64,000 bases of DNA from assembly GCF_000774145.1 (NCBI RefSeq), contig NZ_KN322986.1, forward strand, positions 310,001 through 374,000, in the 5' to 3' direction. Positions 16,357 to 24,857 of this stretch are shown here, piece after piece. The notes beneath the pieces were generated by a model. It was given only the letters and a program-made list of their open reading frames with translations, had not been told where the DNA came from and ran no database searches. The position numbers and the translations under genes are program-made. Origin of the DNA: Pseudomonas mediterranea CFBP 5447. Lineage in GTDB: Bacteria > Pseudomonadota > Gammaproteobacteria > Pseudomonadales > Pseudomonadaceae. Every line of letters begins with the position of its first letter. Position 1 is the stretch's first letter.

Positions 16357-18141
16357 ATGTCCACCAAACACGCCACTCAGGACCGCTGGCTGGACCTCAA
16401 TGATCTGCTGCGCCAACTGGTCACCCAGGGCTTCATCAGCCAGGATTCGGCCGAAACCGCGCTCAATGCCCGGCGACGCCACAGCACCAACAGCCAGTTG
16501 CACCCGCTGGAGTTCATCGCCAACCAGCATCTGGACGACCTCAGCCGTCCCGGCAAGCGCCTGGACCTGGAGAGCCTGACGCTGTGGTTGTCCCAGCAGG
16601 CGGGCCAACCGTACATGCGCATCGACCCGCTGAAGATCAACGTCGCAGCCGTTACGCCACTCATGTCCTACGCCTTTGCCCAGCGCCACAAGATCCTGGC
16701 CGTGGCCGTCGATCGCGATGCCGTCACCGTCGCGAGCGCCCAACCGTACGTCAGCAGCTGGGAGTCGGACCTGACCCATGTGCTCAAGCTGCCGATCAAG
16801 CGGGTGGTCGCCAACCCCGTGGACATCCAGCGCCTGAGCGTGGAGTTCTATCGCCTCGCCAAATCGGTCAGTGGCGCCACCACGACCGAACAGCAACCGA
16901 GCAACCTCAGCAACTTCGAACAGCTGCTCAACCTGGGCGCCAGCGACCAGGAGCCGGACGCCAACGACGCGCATATCGTCAATATCGTTGATTGGCTGTT
17001 CCAGTACGCCTTCCAGCAGCGCGCCAGCGATATTCACATCGAGCCACGTCGCGAGCAGGGTACCGTGCGGTTTCGCATCGACGGGGTGTTGCATACCGTC
17101 TATCAGTTCCCGCCCCAGGTGACGATGGCGATCATCAGCCGCCTGAAGAACCTGGGACGGATGAACGTCGCGGAAAAACGCAAACCCCAGGACGGCCGGG
17201 TCAAGACCAAGACCCCGGACGGCAACGAAGTGGAGTTGCGCCTGTCGACATTGCCCACGGCATTCGGCGAAAAAATGGTCATGCGGATCTTCGATCCCGA
17301 AGTCCTGCTCAAGGATTTCGACCAGTTGGGTTTCTCCGCCGACGACCTGCGTCGCTGGCAGGACATGACGCGCCAGCCCAACGGCATCATCCTGGTGACC
17401 GGCCCTACCGGCTCCGGCAAGACCACAACCCTCTACACCACCCTGAAGAAACTGGCGACGCCGGAGGTGAACCTCTGCACCATCGAGGACCCGATCGAGA
17501 TGGTCGAGTCGTCCTTCAACCAGATGCAGGTACAGCACAACATCGACCTGAGTTTCGCCGCCGGCGTACGCGCGCTCATGCGGCAGGACCCGGACATCAT
17601 CATGATCGGCGAAATCCGTGACCTGGAAACCGCCGAGATGGCGATCCAGGCGGCGCTTACCGGGCACCTGGTGCTCTCGACGCTGCACACCAACGATGCA
17701 CCGAGCGCCATCAGTCGTCTGCTGGAGCTCGGCGTGCCTCACTATCTGATCAAGGCCACAGTGCTCGGGATCATGGCCCAGCGCCTGGTGCGCACGCTGT
17801 GCCCTCACTGCAAGGCGCCCCTGGCTTTGGACGAGGAGGACTGGCAGACCTTGACCCGGCCCTGGCAGGCCCCACTGCCGAGCAATGCCCAACAAGCCGT
17901 CGGTTGCCTGGAATGTCGTGATACCGGTTACCGCGGCCGCGCCGGGGTGTACGAAATACTTCAACTGAGCGACAGCATCAAGGGGCTGATCCATGCCGAC
18001 ACCGACCTGCTGGCAGTACGCCGCCAGGCCTTCAAGGAAGGCATGCGCAGCCTGCGGCTGTCCGGTGCGCAAAAAATCGCCGCCGGGCTGACCACTGTCG
18101 AGGAGGTGCTGCGGGTCACGCCACAAAGCGAGCACAAGTGA
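16357..18141 (+). CDS. GspE/PulE-family secretion ATPase (orphan)
   Basis: A 594-residue type II secretion/type IV pilus assembly ATPase. An N-terminal N1/N2-like region (about 1-190) is followed by the ATPase with Walker A GPTGSGKTT at about 349-357, the Asp-box and Walker B IIMIGEIRD, the His box (LSTLHTND), and a zinc motif with two CxxC pairs (Cys482/485 and Cys517/520), typical of GspE. No other gsp or pil gene is in the window. I started at the ATG at 16357 with AGGA 6 bases upstream; a longer in-frame extension from 16216 is cysteine-rich and unlike the family. It may serve a machine encoded elsewhere. Confidence 0.88.
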   Translation: MSTKHATQDRWLDLNDLLRQLVTQGFISQDSAETALNARRRHSTNSQLHPLEFIANQHLDDLSRPGKRLDLESLTLWLSQQAGQPYMRIDPLKINVAAVTPLMSYAFAQRHKILAVAVDRDAVTVASAQPYVSSWESDLTHVLKLPIKRVVANPVDIQRLSVEFYRLAKSVSGATTTEQQPSNLSNFEQLLNLGASDQEPDANDAHIVNIVDWLFQYAFQQRASDIHIEPRREQGTVRFRIDGVLHTVYQFPPQVTMAIISRLKNLGRMNVAEKRKPQDGRVKTKTPDGNEVELRLSTLPTAFGEKMVMRIFDPEVLLKDFDQLGFSADDLRRWQDMTRQPNGIILVTGPTGSGKTTTLYTTLKKLATPEVNLCTIEDPIEMVESSFNQMQVQHNIDLSFAAGVRALMRQDPDIIMIGEIRDLETAEMAIQAALTGHLVLSTLHTNDAPSAISRLLELGVPHYLIKATVLGIMAQRLVRTLCPHCKAPLALDEEDWQTLTRPWQAPLPSNAQQAVGCLECRDTGYRGRAGVYEILQLSDSIKGLIHADTDLLAVRRQAFKEGMRSLRLSGAQKIAAGLTTVEEVLRVTPQSEHK

Positions 18142-18228
18142 GCCCGGTGACGCTTGGGCGACAGGTCACGGAACTGAATCCAGGCGCAGGCAATCCAACG
18201 TCATAGTTAACCCAGTGGAGTCACCATC

Positions 18229-18546
18229 ATGCGTCTCAAACTTGCTGTCGCTACCCTAGCCTTGCTGTCTCTTCCTGTTGGCTCGGCAATGGCCGACACG
18301 TTTTGGCGTAACGTCATCTCGTCCGGTGCAACCACCGGTTCCACCTACCTGACTTTCAAGGATCACAAACTGATCGTTGCCGCCCAGGACGACGCCGGCA
18401 GCTTTGTCGCCAGTGACGGCAACATCCGCGGCCCATACCTTGAAGCCGCGATGCAGAAGGTCCGGGCCGATAACCCAGGCTTGCAGGCCACCGACATGGA
18501 ACTGGCCAACGCGATCCTGGCGAAAAACGCCGTCGCCCAGGACTGA
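18229..18546 (+). CDS. DUF2388 (TIGR02448) exported protein
   Basis: A 105-residue protein with a clear signal peptide (LAVATLALLSLPVGSAMA, cleaved near residue 22) and a ~80-residue mature domain of the DUF2388 family common in Pseudomonas (WRNVISSGATTGSTYLTF; a C-terminal LANAILAKNA). Its function is unknown and its location periplasmic. GTGGAG lies 8 bases before the ATG, and a strong terminator follows 14 bases after the stop, so it is probably a single-gene unit separate from the ATPase upstream. Confidence 0.85.
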   Translation: MRLKLAVATLALLSLPVGSAMADTFWRNVISSGATTGSTYLTFKDHKLIVAAQDDAGSFVASDGNIRGPYLEAAMQKVRADNPGLQATDMELANAILAKNAVAQD

Positions 18547-18560
18547 TCCAACCCCATGAA

Positions 18561-18589
18561 AAATGCCGCTCGATCGAGCGGCATTTTTT
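18561..18589 (+). terminator. Terminator of the DUF2388 gene
   Basis: AAATGCCGCTCGATCGAGCG closes with GCATTT into a 13-bp perfect stem, ending in six T. It begins 14 bases after the stop codon. Confidence 0.88.
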
Positions 18590-18608
18590 CGCCTGCAAGT
18601 AACCTTCT

Positions 18609-18697
18609 GTATGAGCGAGCCCGCTCGCGATACCGGTAGGTCAGCAATATTCATGCTGACTGACACGCCGCCATCGCGAGCAGGCTCGCTCCCACAT
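18609..18697. repeat. REPIN, family A, locus 3
   Basis: Forward copy at 18610-18632 (worn: ATGAGCGAGCCCGCTCGCGATA) and inverted copy at 18671-18696 (CCATCGCGAGCAGGCTCGCT). The spacer again has GTCAGCAATATTCATGCTGACTGACACG, the inverted form of the spacer at locus 1. Confidence 0.82.
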
Positions 18698-18707
18698 CAG
18701 CTGTTCG

Positions 18708-19094
18708 TCACTCGCCGATGGCAGCCTTGTAGCCAGCCGCATCAAGCAACTTGCCGAGGTCAGCAGTGGCATCGGAAGGCTTGAGCTTGAAGATCCAGGC
18801 GTTGTATGGCTCGGAGTTCAGCAGTTCCGGCGAACCGGCCAGCTCTTCGTTGACTGCGATCACTTCACCGCCAACTGGCGCATAAATGTCAGAAGCGGCC
18901 TTCACCGACTCCACCACTCCTGCTGCATCAGTGGCTTTAAAAACCTTACCGATTTCCGGCAGCTCGACGAACACCACATCACCCAGCGCTTCCTGGGCAT
19001 GGTCGGAGATGCCCACGATGACATTACCGTCAGTGTCCAGGCGCGCCCACTCATGACTTTCGGCAAAACGCAGTTCGGCAGGGATATCACTCAT
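18708..19094 (-). CDS. gcvH: Glycine cleavage system H protein
   Basis: A 128-residue lipoyl carrier. The lipoylated lysine is Lys65 in GVVESVKAASD. It shuttles the aminomethyl group between the P, T and L proteins of the glycine cleavage complex. The ATG at 19094 has GAGGACA upstream; the upstream in-frame ATG lacks a site. It follows gcvT on the same strand, 52 bases on. No gcvP or glycine-specific lpd is in the window. Confidence 0.96.
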   Translation of the reverse strand: MSDIPAELRFAESHEWARLDTDGNVIVGISDHAQEALGDVVFVELPEIGKVFKATDAAGVVESVKAASDIYAPVGGEVIAVNEELAGSPELLNSEPYNAWIFKLKPSDATADLGKLLDAAGYKAAIGE

Positions 19095-19146
19095 ATTCTG
19101 TGTCCTCAAGAGAAAGTGTCAGCGGCCAGCGGCCCGCCGTGAACGG

Positions 19147-20229
19147 TTAAATCAGGGTCTTGCCATGGCGGACGAAGGTCGGTTTGACCACCCGTACCGG
19201 GTACCACTTACCGCGAATTTCCACCTCGGCACGATCGGCTGTAGCCGTCGGAACACGTGCCAGGGCGATTGACTTGCTAAGCGTAGGAGAAAAACTGCCA
19301 CTGGTGATTTCACCTTCGCCCACATCGGCGATGCGAACCACCTGATGGGCGCGCAAGACGCCGCGCTCTTCCAGCACCAGGCCAACCAGCTTGTGTTGCA
19401 CGCCCCCCGCCAACTCGGCTTCCAGCGCACTGCGACCGATGAACCGGCGGCTCGCCGGCTCCCAGGCAATGCTCCAGGCCATGTTCGAGGCCAACGGGGA
19501 AATATCCTGGTGGATATCCTGGCCATAGAGGTTCATGCCGGCCTCCAGGCGCAAGGTATCGCGAGCACCGAGGCCAATGGGCGAAATGCCCGCCCCCACC
19601 AGATCGTTGAAGAAACTTGGTGCCTCGTGGGCGGGCAGGACAATCTCCAGGCCGTCTTCACCGGTGTAGCCCGTGCGCGCGATGAACCAGTCACCGTCGG
19701 CACGGCCTTCGAAGGGCTTGAGCTGCTGGATCAACTGGCCGCGCGATTGCGAAACCAGCTCGGCAATCTTGTGCCGGGCCTGGGGCCCCTGAATGGCCAG
19801 CATCGCCAGTTCGGGACGTTCGCGCAGTTGCACGTCGCATTCCCCGAGCTGCGCCTGCATCCAGGCCAGATCCTGGTCCCGGGTGGAGGCGTTGAAGACC
19901 AGTCGGTAACCGTCGTCGACGCGGTAGACAATCATGTCGTCGACGATGCCGCCCCGCTCGTTGAGCATGGCACTGTAGAGGGCACTTCCCGTGTCCTGCA
20001 AGCGATCGACGTCGTTGGCGAGCAAGTGCTGCAGCCAGGCCTTGGCCTGGGTACCGGCGACATCGATCACCGTCATGTGGGATACATCGAACACACCGCA
20101 ATCGCGACGCACCTGATGGTGCTCCTCGACTTGCGAGCCGTAATGCAGAGGCATATCCCAACCGCCAAAATCGACCATCTTCGCGCCGAGGGCGAGATGA
20201 AGGTCATACAGAGGCGTACGCTGTCCCAT
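19147..20229 (-). CDS. gcvT: Glycine cleavage system aminomethyltransferase (T protein)
   Basis: A 360-residue GcvT. The folate-binding segment MVDFGGWDMPLHYGSQ lies near residues 18-33, HVSHMTVIDV-type residues follow, and the conserved RTGYTGEDGLEI lies mid-protein. It transfers the methylene unit from the H protein to tetrahydrofolate and releases ammonia. AAGGAGAAA precedes the ATG at 20229. It is the first gene of a gcvT-gcvH pair, with a structured leader (20281-20339). Confidence 0.96.
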   Translation of the reverse strand: MGQRTPLYDLHLALGAKMVDFGGWDMPLHYGSQVEEHHQVRRDCGVFDVSHMTVIDVAGTQAKAWLQHLLANDVDRLQDTGSALYSAMLNERGGIVDDMIVYRVDDGYRLVFNASTRDQDLAWMQAQLGECDVQLRERPELAMLAIQGPQARHKIAELVSQSRGQLIQQLKPFEGRADGDWFIARTGYTGEDGLEIVLPAHEAPSFFNDLVGAGISPIGLGARDTLRLEAGMNLYGQDIHQDISPLASNMAWSIAWEPASRRFIGRSALEAELAGGVQHKLVGLVLEERGVLRAHQVVRIADVGEGEITSGSFSPTLSKSIALARVPTATADRAEVEIRGKWYPVRVVKPTFVRHGKTLI

Positions 20230-20280
20230 GGGTTTCTCCTTCCGGGCTTGGCGAAGGTGCGGATGGACACTGCGTAGCGC

Positions 20281-20339
20281 GAGCGTCAGGAAAAAGGAGT
20301 TTTCTGACGCTCTCAGTTGTCCGGTCCGACAGACGGACC
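20281..20339 (-). promoter_or_regulatory. Two stem-loops in the gcvT leader
   Basis: On the minus strand, GGTCCG-TCTGT-CGGACC (20323-20339) is followed by GAGCGTCAG...CTGACGCTC (20281-20312, 9-bp arms, A/C/T-rich loop containing CTCC). The loop could pair with the ribosome site AAGGAG. I could not match the conserved core of the glycine riboswitch, so I call only structured leader RNA. A TACAAT at 20356-20361 (minus strand) could be the -10 element. Confidence 0.4.
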
Positions 20340-20387
20340 GCACCGAATGCCGCGCATTGTAGCCGCATGAGGTAGGACTGGCACCTA

Positions 20388-20546
20388 GTGTTCTGTCTCG
20401 GAAATAAGCTGTTCACTGTTGGCGGCGTCTTGGGCGCCCGGCCGGCGTTGCCACTCCTCGCCATAGCCCTGCTATGACTCGTCGCGGCGCCTTGTCCAGA
20501 CACCCAAGCACTCGCCAAAAGAGAACGTATTTCCGAGACAGGACAT
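20388..20546. repeat. MITE-like palindromic repeat, copy 2
   Basis: The ends are GTGTTCTGTCTCGGAAATAA (left) and, inward from the right, ATGTCCTGTCTCGGAAATAC, with the core GCCACTCCTCGCCATAG and GCTATGACTCGTCGCGGCG shared with copy 1 at 13565. The right end reaches the TAA stop codon of the permease gene (20546-20548). CTAG on the left and TTAG on the right may be traces of a target duplication. Confidence 0.8.
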
Positions 20547-22189
20547 TAGCTGTTTCGATGGGCCGAACGTCGTATCAATCCGATGACCGGCAACAACCCC
20601 GCCAGCACCAACGTCAGCGCCGGCAGCGCGGCCCGGGCCCACTCCCCTTCGCTGGTCATTTCGAAAATCCGCACCGCCAGCGTGTCCCAACCGAACGGGC
20701 GCATCAGCAAGGTCGCGGGCATTTCCTTGAGCACGTCGACGAACACCAGCAACGCGGCGCTCAGGGTGCCGGGCAGCAGCAACGGTAGATACACCTTGAA
20801 AAACAGTCGCGGCCCGCTGACACCGAGACTGCGTGCAGCTTCAGGCAACGATGGGCGGATTCGTCCAAGGCTGCTTTCCAGGGGACCGTACGCCACGGCC
20901 AGGAAACGCACCAGGTAGGCCAGCAGCAGGGCCGACAGGCTGCCCAGCAGCAAGGGCTTGCCCGCGCCACCGAGCAAGGTCGACAGCGGGATAACCAGCT
21001 CACGGTCCAGATAGCTGAACGCAAGCATGATCGACACCGCCAGCACCGAGCCAGGCAAGGCATACCCCAGGTTTGCCAGCCCCACGCCGGCGCGAATGGC
21101 ACGGGTCGGGGCCAGGCGTCGGGCGAAAGCCAGCAACAAGGCCACGCAAACGGTGATCAGCGCCGCCAGGCCTCCCAGGTAAAGGGTGTGGACGATCAAC
21201 CCGGCATAGCGCTCGTCCAGGTCGAAACGGCCGCGCTGCCAGAACCACACCACCAACTGCAGGACCGGAATGACGAATGCGCAGGTGAATACCAGCAGGC
21301 ACCAACCGCAGGCCGCTGCTGCCTTGAGGCCACGCAAGGCGTACAAGGCCTTGGCCCGGGGCCGTTCGTTACTGGCCCGCTGGGCACCCCGTGCCCGGCG
21401 TTCGCCATAGAGCACCAGCATGACCGCCAGCAACAACAGGCTGGCCAGTTGGGCTGCGCTGGAAAGACTGAAGAAGCCGTACCAGGTCTTGTAGATGGCA
21501 GTGGTGAACGTGTCGAAATTGAACACCGACACCGCCCCGAAATCCGCCAGGGTCTCCATCAATGCCAGCGCCACGCCCGCTCCAATGGCCGGCCGGGCCA
21601 TCGGCAATGCCACGCGCCAGAATGCCTGCCACGGCGATTGCCCGAGGACCCGGGCCGCTTCCATCAAGCCCTTGCCCTGGGCCAGGAACGCACTGCGCGC
21701 CAGCAGGTACACGTAGGGATAAAAGACCAGCACCAGCACCAGGATCACTCCGCCGGTGGAACGGACCCGGGGCATGCGCAGGCCGCTGCCGAACCAGTCA
21801 CGCAACAGGGTTTGCACCGGCCCGGCGAAGTCCAGCAGGCCAACGAAGACAAACGCCAGCACGTAGGCCGGGATCGCGAACGGCAGCATCAATGCCCAGT
21901 CGAGCCAACGCCGACCCGGGAACTCACACAGACTGGTGAGCCAGGCAAGACTGACGCCCAGCACCGTCACACCTAAACCCACACCCACGATCAGCGTCAC
22001 GGTGTTGCCCAACAGGCGCGGCATCTGGGTGTCCCACAGGTGGGACCAGATCTGCGGGTCGATGCTTTGCCAGGACAGCAGCAGCACGCTCAAGGGCAAC
22101 AGGACCAGCGCGGCGATGGCGAAGACCAGGGGGTACCAGCGGCGTTGGGCGGGATGAGTCAAGGAAAGCGCTCGTTCAGATAATTGCAC
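20546..22189 (-). CDS. Iron(III) ABC transporter permease (FbpB/HitB type, fused)
   Basis: A 547-residue permease with two BPD_transp_1 domains in one chain, about twelve membrane helices, as in SfuB/FbpB/HitB. EAA loops are seen in each half (LMEAARVLGQSPWQAFWRVALPMARPAIGAG and LPEAARSLGVSGPRLFFKVYLPLLLPG). It imports periplasmic ferric iron delivered by the binding protein encoded just upstream. I use the GTG at 22189, directly after AGGAGG; longer frames cross REP DNA. No ATPase gene is adjacent. The stop lies at the edge of the repeat at 20388-20546. Confidence 0.9.
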   Translation of the reverse strand: MQLSERALSLTHPAQRRWYPLVFAIAALVLLPLSVLLLSWQSIDPQIWSHLWDTQMPRLLGNTVTLIVGVGLGVTVLGVSLAWLTSLCEFPGRRWLDWALMLPFAIPAYVLAFVFVGLLDFAGPVQTLLRDWFGSGLRMPRVRSTGGVILVLVLVFYPYVYLLARSAFLAQGKGLMEAARVLGQSPWQAFWRVALPMARPAIGAGVALALMETLADFGAVSVFNFDTFTTAIYKTWYGFFSLSSAAQLASLLLLAVMLVLYGERRARGAQRASNERPRAKALYALRGLKAAAACGWCLLVFTCAFVIPVLQLVVWFWQRGRFDLDERYAGLIVHTLYLGGLAALITVCVALLLAFARRLAPTRAIRAGVGLANLGYALPGSVLAVSIMLAFSYLDRELVIPLSTLLGGAGKPLLLGSLSALLLAYLVRFLAVAYGPLESSLGRIRPSLPEAARSLGVSGPRLFFKVYLPLLLPGTLSAALLVFVDVLKEMPATLLMRPFGWDTLAVRIFEMTSEGEWARAALPALTLVLAGLLPVIGLIRRSAHRNS

Positions 22190-22218
22190 CCACCTCCTGG
22201 CCGGCGCACAAAAAACCC

Positions 22219-22290
22219 GTGGAGAGGGAGCTTGCTCCCGCTTGAGTGCGCAGCGCTCACACAAAGGGCTGCTACGCAGCCCAGCCATTC
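22219..22290. repeat. REP-type palindrome, family B, locus 2
   Basis: GTGGAGAGGGAGCTTGCTCC and the downstream AGTGCGCAGCGCT and GGGCTGCTACGCAGCCC units belong to the GTGGCGAGGGAGCTTGCTCC family. The outer right arm is missing or worn. It lies between the binding-protein and permease genes of the iron importer. Confidence 0.65.
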
Positions 22291-22344
22291 CAATCATTGC
22301 AATGAGAACATTACCTCACCACAAGGATTTCTTTTACCGGAGGC

Positions 22345-23349
22345 TCAGTTCCAACCCGCCCGGTCCATCATCCGAATGGCTTCGGCCTGGCGCTTGCCCG
22401 CCACCTCCACCGGCAGCGTGTCGGCCTTGAACTTGCCCCAGGCTGCGACTTCCTTTGACGGCTCCACTTGGGGATTGGCCGGAAACTCCTGGTTCACGTC
22501 GGCAAAAATGCTTTGTGCTTCGGGCGTGGTCATCCACTCCACCAGTTTCTTCGCCGCTTCGGGGTGCGGCGCGTGCCGGGTCAGGCCGATGCCCGACAGG
22601 TTGATGTGCACGCCCCGGTCAGCCTGGTTCGGCCAGAACAGCTTCACTTTCAAGTCCGGCTTCTGCTGGTGCAGACGGCCGTAATAATAGGTGTTGACGA
22701 TACCGACGTCGCACTGCCCGGCGTTGATCGCTTCGAGCAATGCGGTGTCGTCGGAAAACACGTCGGTGGACAGGTTCCGGACCCAGCCCTTGAGGATCTT
22801 CTCGGCTTTTTCCGCACCATGGGTTTCGATCAGGGTAGCGGTCAGGGACTGGTTGTAGACCTTCTTCGACGTTCGCAGGCACAGGCGACCTTCCCATTGG
22901 TCGTCCGCCAGGGCTTCGTAGGTGGTCAGTTCATCGGGTTTGACCCGCTCGGTGGAGTAGGCAATGGTCCGTGCCCGCAGACTCAAGCCGGTCCAGGCAT
23001 GGGAAGAGGCACGGTATTGGGATGGGATGTTGGCGTCGATCACCGGGGAGGTGAATGGCTGGAGAATACCCATCTGCTCGGCCTGCCAGAGGTTGCCGGC
23101 GTCGACGGTGAGCAACAGGTCGGCGGTGGCATTTTCACCTTCGGCCTTGATGCGCTGCATCAACGGCGCTTCCTTGTCGGTGATGAACTTCACCGTTACA
23201 CCGGTCTTTTGGGTGTAGGCATCGAAGACCGGCTTGATCAGCTCATCGATGCGCGAGGAGTAGACCACCACCTCATCGGCGGCCTGCACGGCAGTGGAGC
23301 CGATCAGGGTCAGGGCGAGGGCGGACAGCAGGCGCTTGGGTGCCGACAT
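22345..23349 (-). CDS. Iron(III) ABC transporter substrate-binding protein (FbpA/FutA type)
   Basis: A 334-residue periplasmic protein. The signal peptide covers about 1-23 (LLSALALTLIGSTAVQA). The mature part opens DEVVVYSSRIDE, the family start, and NTYYYGRL holds the neighbouring tyrosines that bind ferric iron. It delivers iron to the permease at 20546-22189. The start at 23349 is set by the signal peptide; the ribosome site is weak (GAGAGA). A Fur-box-like site lies about 30 bases upstream. Operon order is binding protein then permease, with a REP element between. Confidence 0.93.
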   Translation of the reverse strand: MSAPKRLLSALALTLIGSTAVQAADEVVVYSSRIDELIKPVFDAYTQKTGVTVKFITDKEAPLMQRIKAEGENATADLLLTVDAGNLWQAEQMGILQPFTSPVIDANIPSQYRASSHAWTGLSLRARTIAYSTERVKPDELTTYEALADDQWEGRLCLRTSKKVYNQSLTATLIETHGAEKAEKILKGWVRNLSTDVFSDDTALLEAINAGQCDVGIVNTYYYGRLHQQKPDLKVKLFWPNQADRGVHINLSGIGLTRHAPHPEAAKKLVEWMTTPEAQSIFADVNQEFPANPQVEPSKEVAAWGKFKADTLPVEVAGKRQAEAIRMMDRAGWN

Positions 23350-23378
23350 GGAAGCGGTCTCTCGGTGGATGAACGAGC

Positions 23379-23397
23379 GCAAATGATAAAGACTCAC
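23379..23397. promoter_or_regulatory. Candidate Fur box upstream of the iron-binding protein gene
   Basis: GCAAATGATAAAGACTCAC agrees with the 19-base Fur consensus GATAATGATAATCATTATC at 12 positions by hand count, including the inner AATGATAA. It lies 30-48 bases upstream of the start codon, which suits iron repression of this importer. Confidence 0.45.
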
Positions 23398-23479
23398 ATT
23401 TGGCAGCTCAATCAAACAGTGGGTGGAGACATTTCCAAATGTTGCTGTCGTGGGGGGGGGATGGGGTGGTTGTTCCGAC

Positions 23480-23549
23480 GCCATCGCGAGCAGGCTCGCT
23501 CCCACATTGGACTGCATGCCCTGTGGGGAGCGAGCCTGCTCGCGATAAG
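23480..23549. repeat. REPIN, family A, locus 4
   Basis: Inverted copy at 23481-23505 and forward copy at 23522-23547 (with TGTGGGGAGCGAGCCTGC) flank a short spacer. It separates ubiI from the iron importer and is directly preceded by a run of nine G at 23452-23460. Confidence 0.82.
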
Positions 23550-23572
23550 GTCATAAGCTCCAGGCCAAGATC

Positions 23573-24796
23573 TCAAGCCTTGGCCAGATCCGGCAGATCC
23601 CCTATCAACCCCAGCGCTTCGCGCACGAACAACGCCTTGGCCTCGGGCAGACGGTCCACCAGCTTCAACCCGGTATTGCGCAACCAGCGTACCGGCAATG
23701 GATCGGCCTGGAACAACCGCTCGAAACCTTCCATCGCCGCCATCAGCGCCAGGTTATGGGGCATACGCCGCCGCTCGTAGCGGCTCAGCACCTTGACGTC
23801 CGCCAGCCGTTCGCCTCGTCCGGCTGCCTGCAACAGCACCTCGGCCAGCACAGCCGCATCGAGGAAGCCCAGGTTCACGCCCTGCCCGGCCAGCGGGTGA
23901 ATAGTGTGGGCCGCATCGCCGATCAAGGCCAGGCCTTCGGCCACGTAGCGCTTGGCGTGGCGCTGGCGCAGCGGTACGCACAGGCGCGGATCGGCGCTGA
24001 GGATCTGGCCGAGCCGGCCTTCAAAGGCCCGCTCCAGCTCGGTGCAGAAACCGCCGTCATCCAGTGCCATCAAGCGCTGTGCCTCGCCAGGGGTCGTGGA
24101 CCAGACGATCGAACACCAATCGTGCCGGCCATCGCGCTCCAGGGGCAGGAAAGCCAGCGGACCATTGTCGGTGAAGCGCTGCCACGCCGTCATTCGATGG
24201 GGTTTGGTGCTGCGCACGCTGGTGACGATGGCATGGTGCAGGTAATCCCACTCGCGGGTAGCGACCCCCGTCAGGCGGCGCACGGCGGAATTCGCGCCAT
24301 CGGCAGCGATGACCAGCGGTGCCCGCAGGGTGCGACCATCGGCCAGGCTCAGCAGCCAGTCATCGCCGGAACGGCGCATCTGTTCGAGTCGCGCGTTGGC
24401 GAGCAGGCCCAGGTCGCAATCATGCAGCCGGTCCAGCAATGCATCCTGCACCACACGGTTTTCAACGATATGCCCCAGGGTGTCGGCATGCAGGCTTTCG
24501 GCGGAAAAATGAATCTGTCCGGTGCCGCTGCCGTCCCAGACGTGCATGTCGGTGTAGGGACTGGCGCGGCGGGTGGCGATGCCATCCCAGACGCCAAGGC
24601 GTTCGAGGATCCGCTGGCTGGCCGTCGACAAGGCACTGACCCGGGGTTCGAATGCCGCCTGGGAATCGAAGGGTTTGACGCTCATCGGGCTGCCATCGAG
24701 CAACAGCACCTGCAAGCCGCTGCCCTGCAACGCCAGCGCAAGGGCGCTGCCGACCATACCGGCGCCGACAATCAGCAGATCTGCACGCAATTCCAT
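23573..24796 (-). CDS. ubiI: UbiI/VisC-type FAD-dependent ubiquinone hydroxylase
   Basis: A 407-residue UbiH/COQ6-family flavoprotein. The FAD Rossmann loop GAGMVG lies at 11-16, a DG-type motif VIAADGANSAVR near 165, and LALIGDAAHTIHPLAGQGVNLGF near 290. It hydroxylates the ring in ubiquinone synthesis at the membrane face. It is the last gene of a pepP-ubiH-ubiI operon, 61 bases after ubiH. Assignment as UbiI rather than UbiH rests on gene order (UbiH overlaps pepP). Confidence 0.88.
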   Translation of the reverse strand: MELRADLLIVGAGMVGSALALALQGSGLQVLLLDGSPMSVKPFDSQAAFEPRVSALSTASQRILERLGVWDGIATRRASPYTDMHVWDGSGTGQIHFSAESLHADTLGHIVENRVVQDALLDRLHDCDLGLLANARLEQMRRSGDDWLLSLADGRTLRAPLVIAADGANSAVRRLTGVATREWDYLHHAIVTSVRSTKPHRMTAWQRFTDNGPLAFLPLERDGRHDWCSIVWSTTPGEAQRLMALDDGGFCTELERAFEGRLGQILSADPRLCVPLRQRHAKRYVAEGLALIGDAAHTIHPLAGQGVNLGFLDAAVLAEVLLQAAGRGERLADVKVLSRYERRRMPHNLALMAAMEGFERLFQADPLPVRWLRNTGLKLVDRLPEAKALFVREALGLIGDLPDLAKA

Positions 24797-24857
24797 GCTT
24801 TATGCCTGTTTTGCGGGCGACATGAGCCGCCCATGAAAAGAATATTCAATCCCATGC

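Noticed and set aside
20230..20387. Glycine riboswitch upstream of gcvT
   Set aside because: The expected aptamer core could not be found by eye; only two simple hairpins are present.
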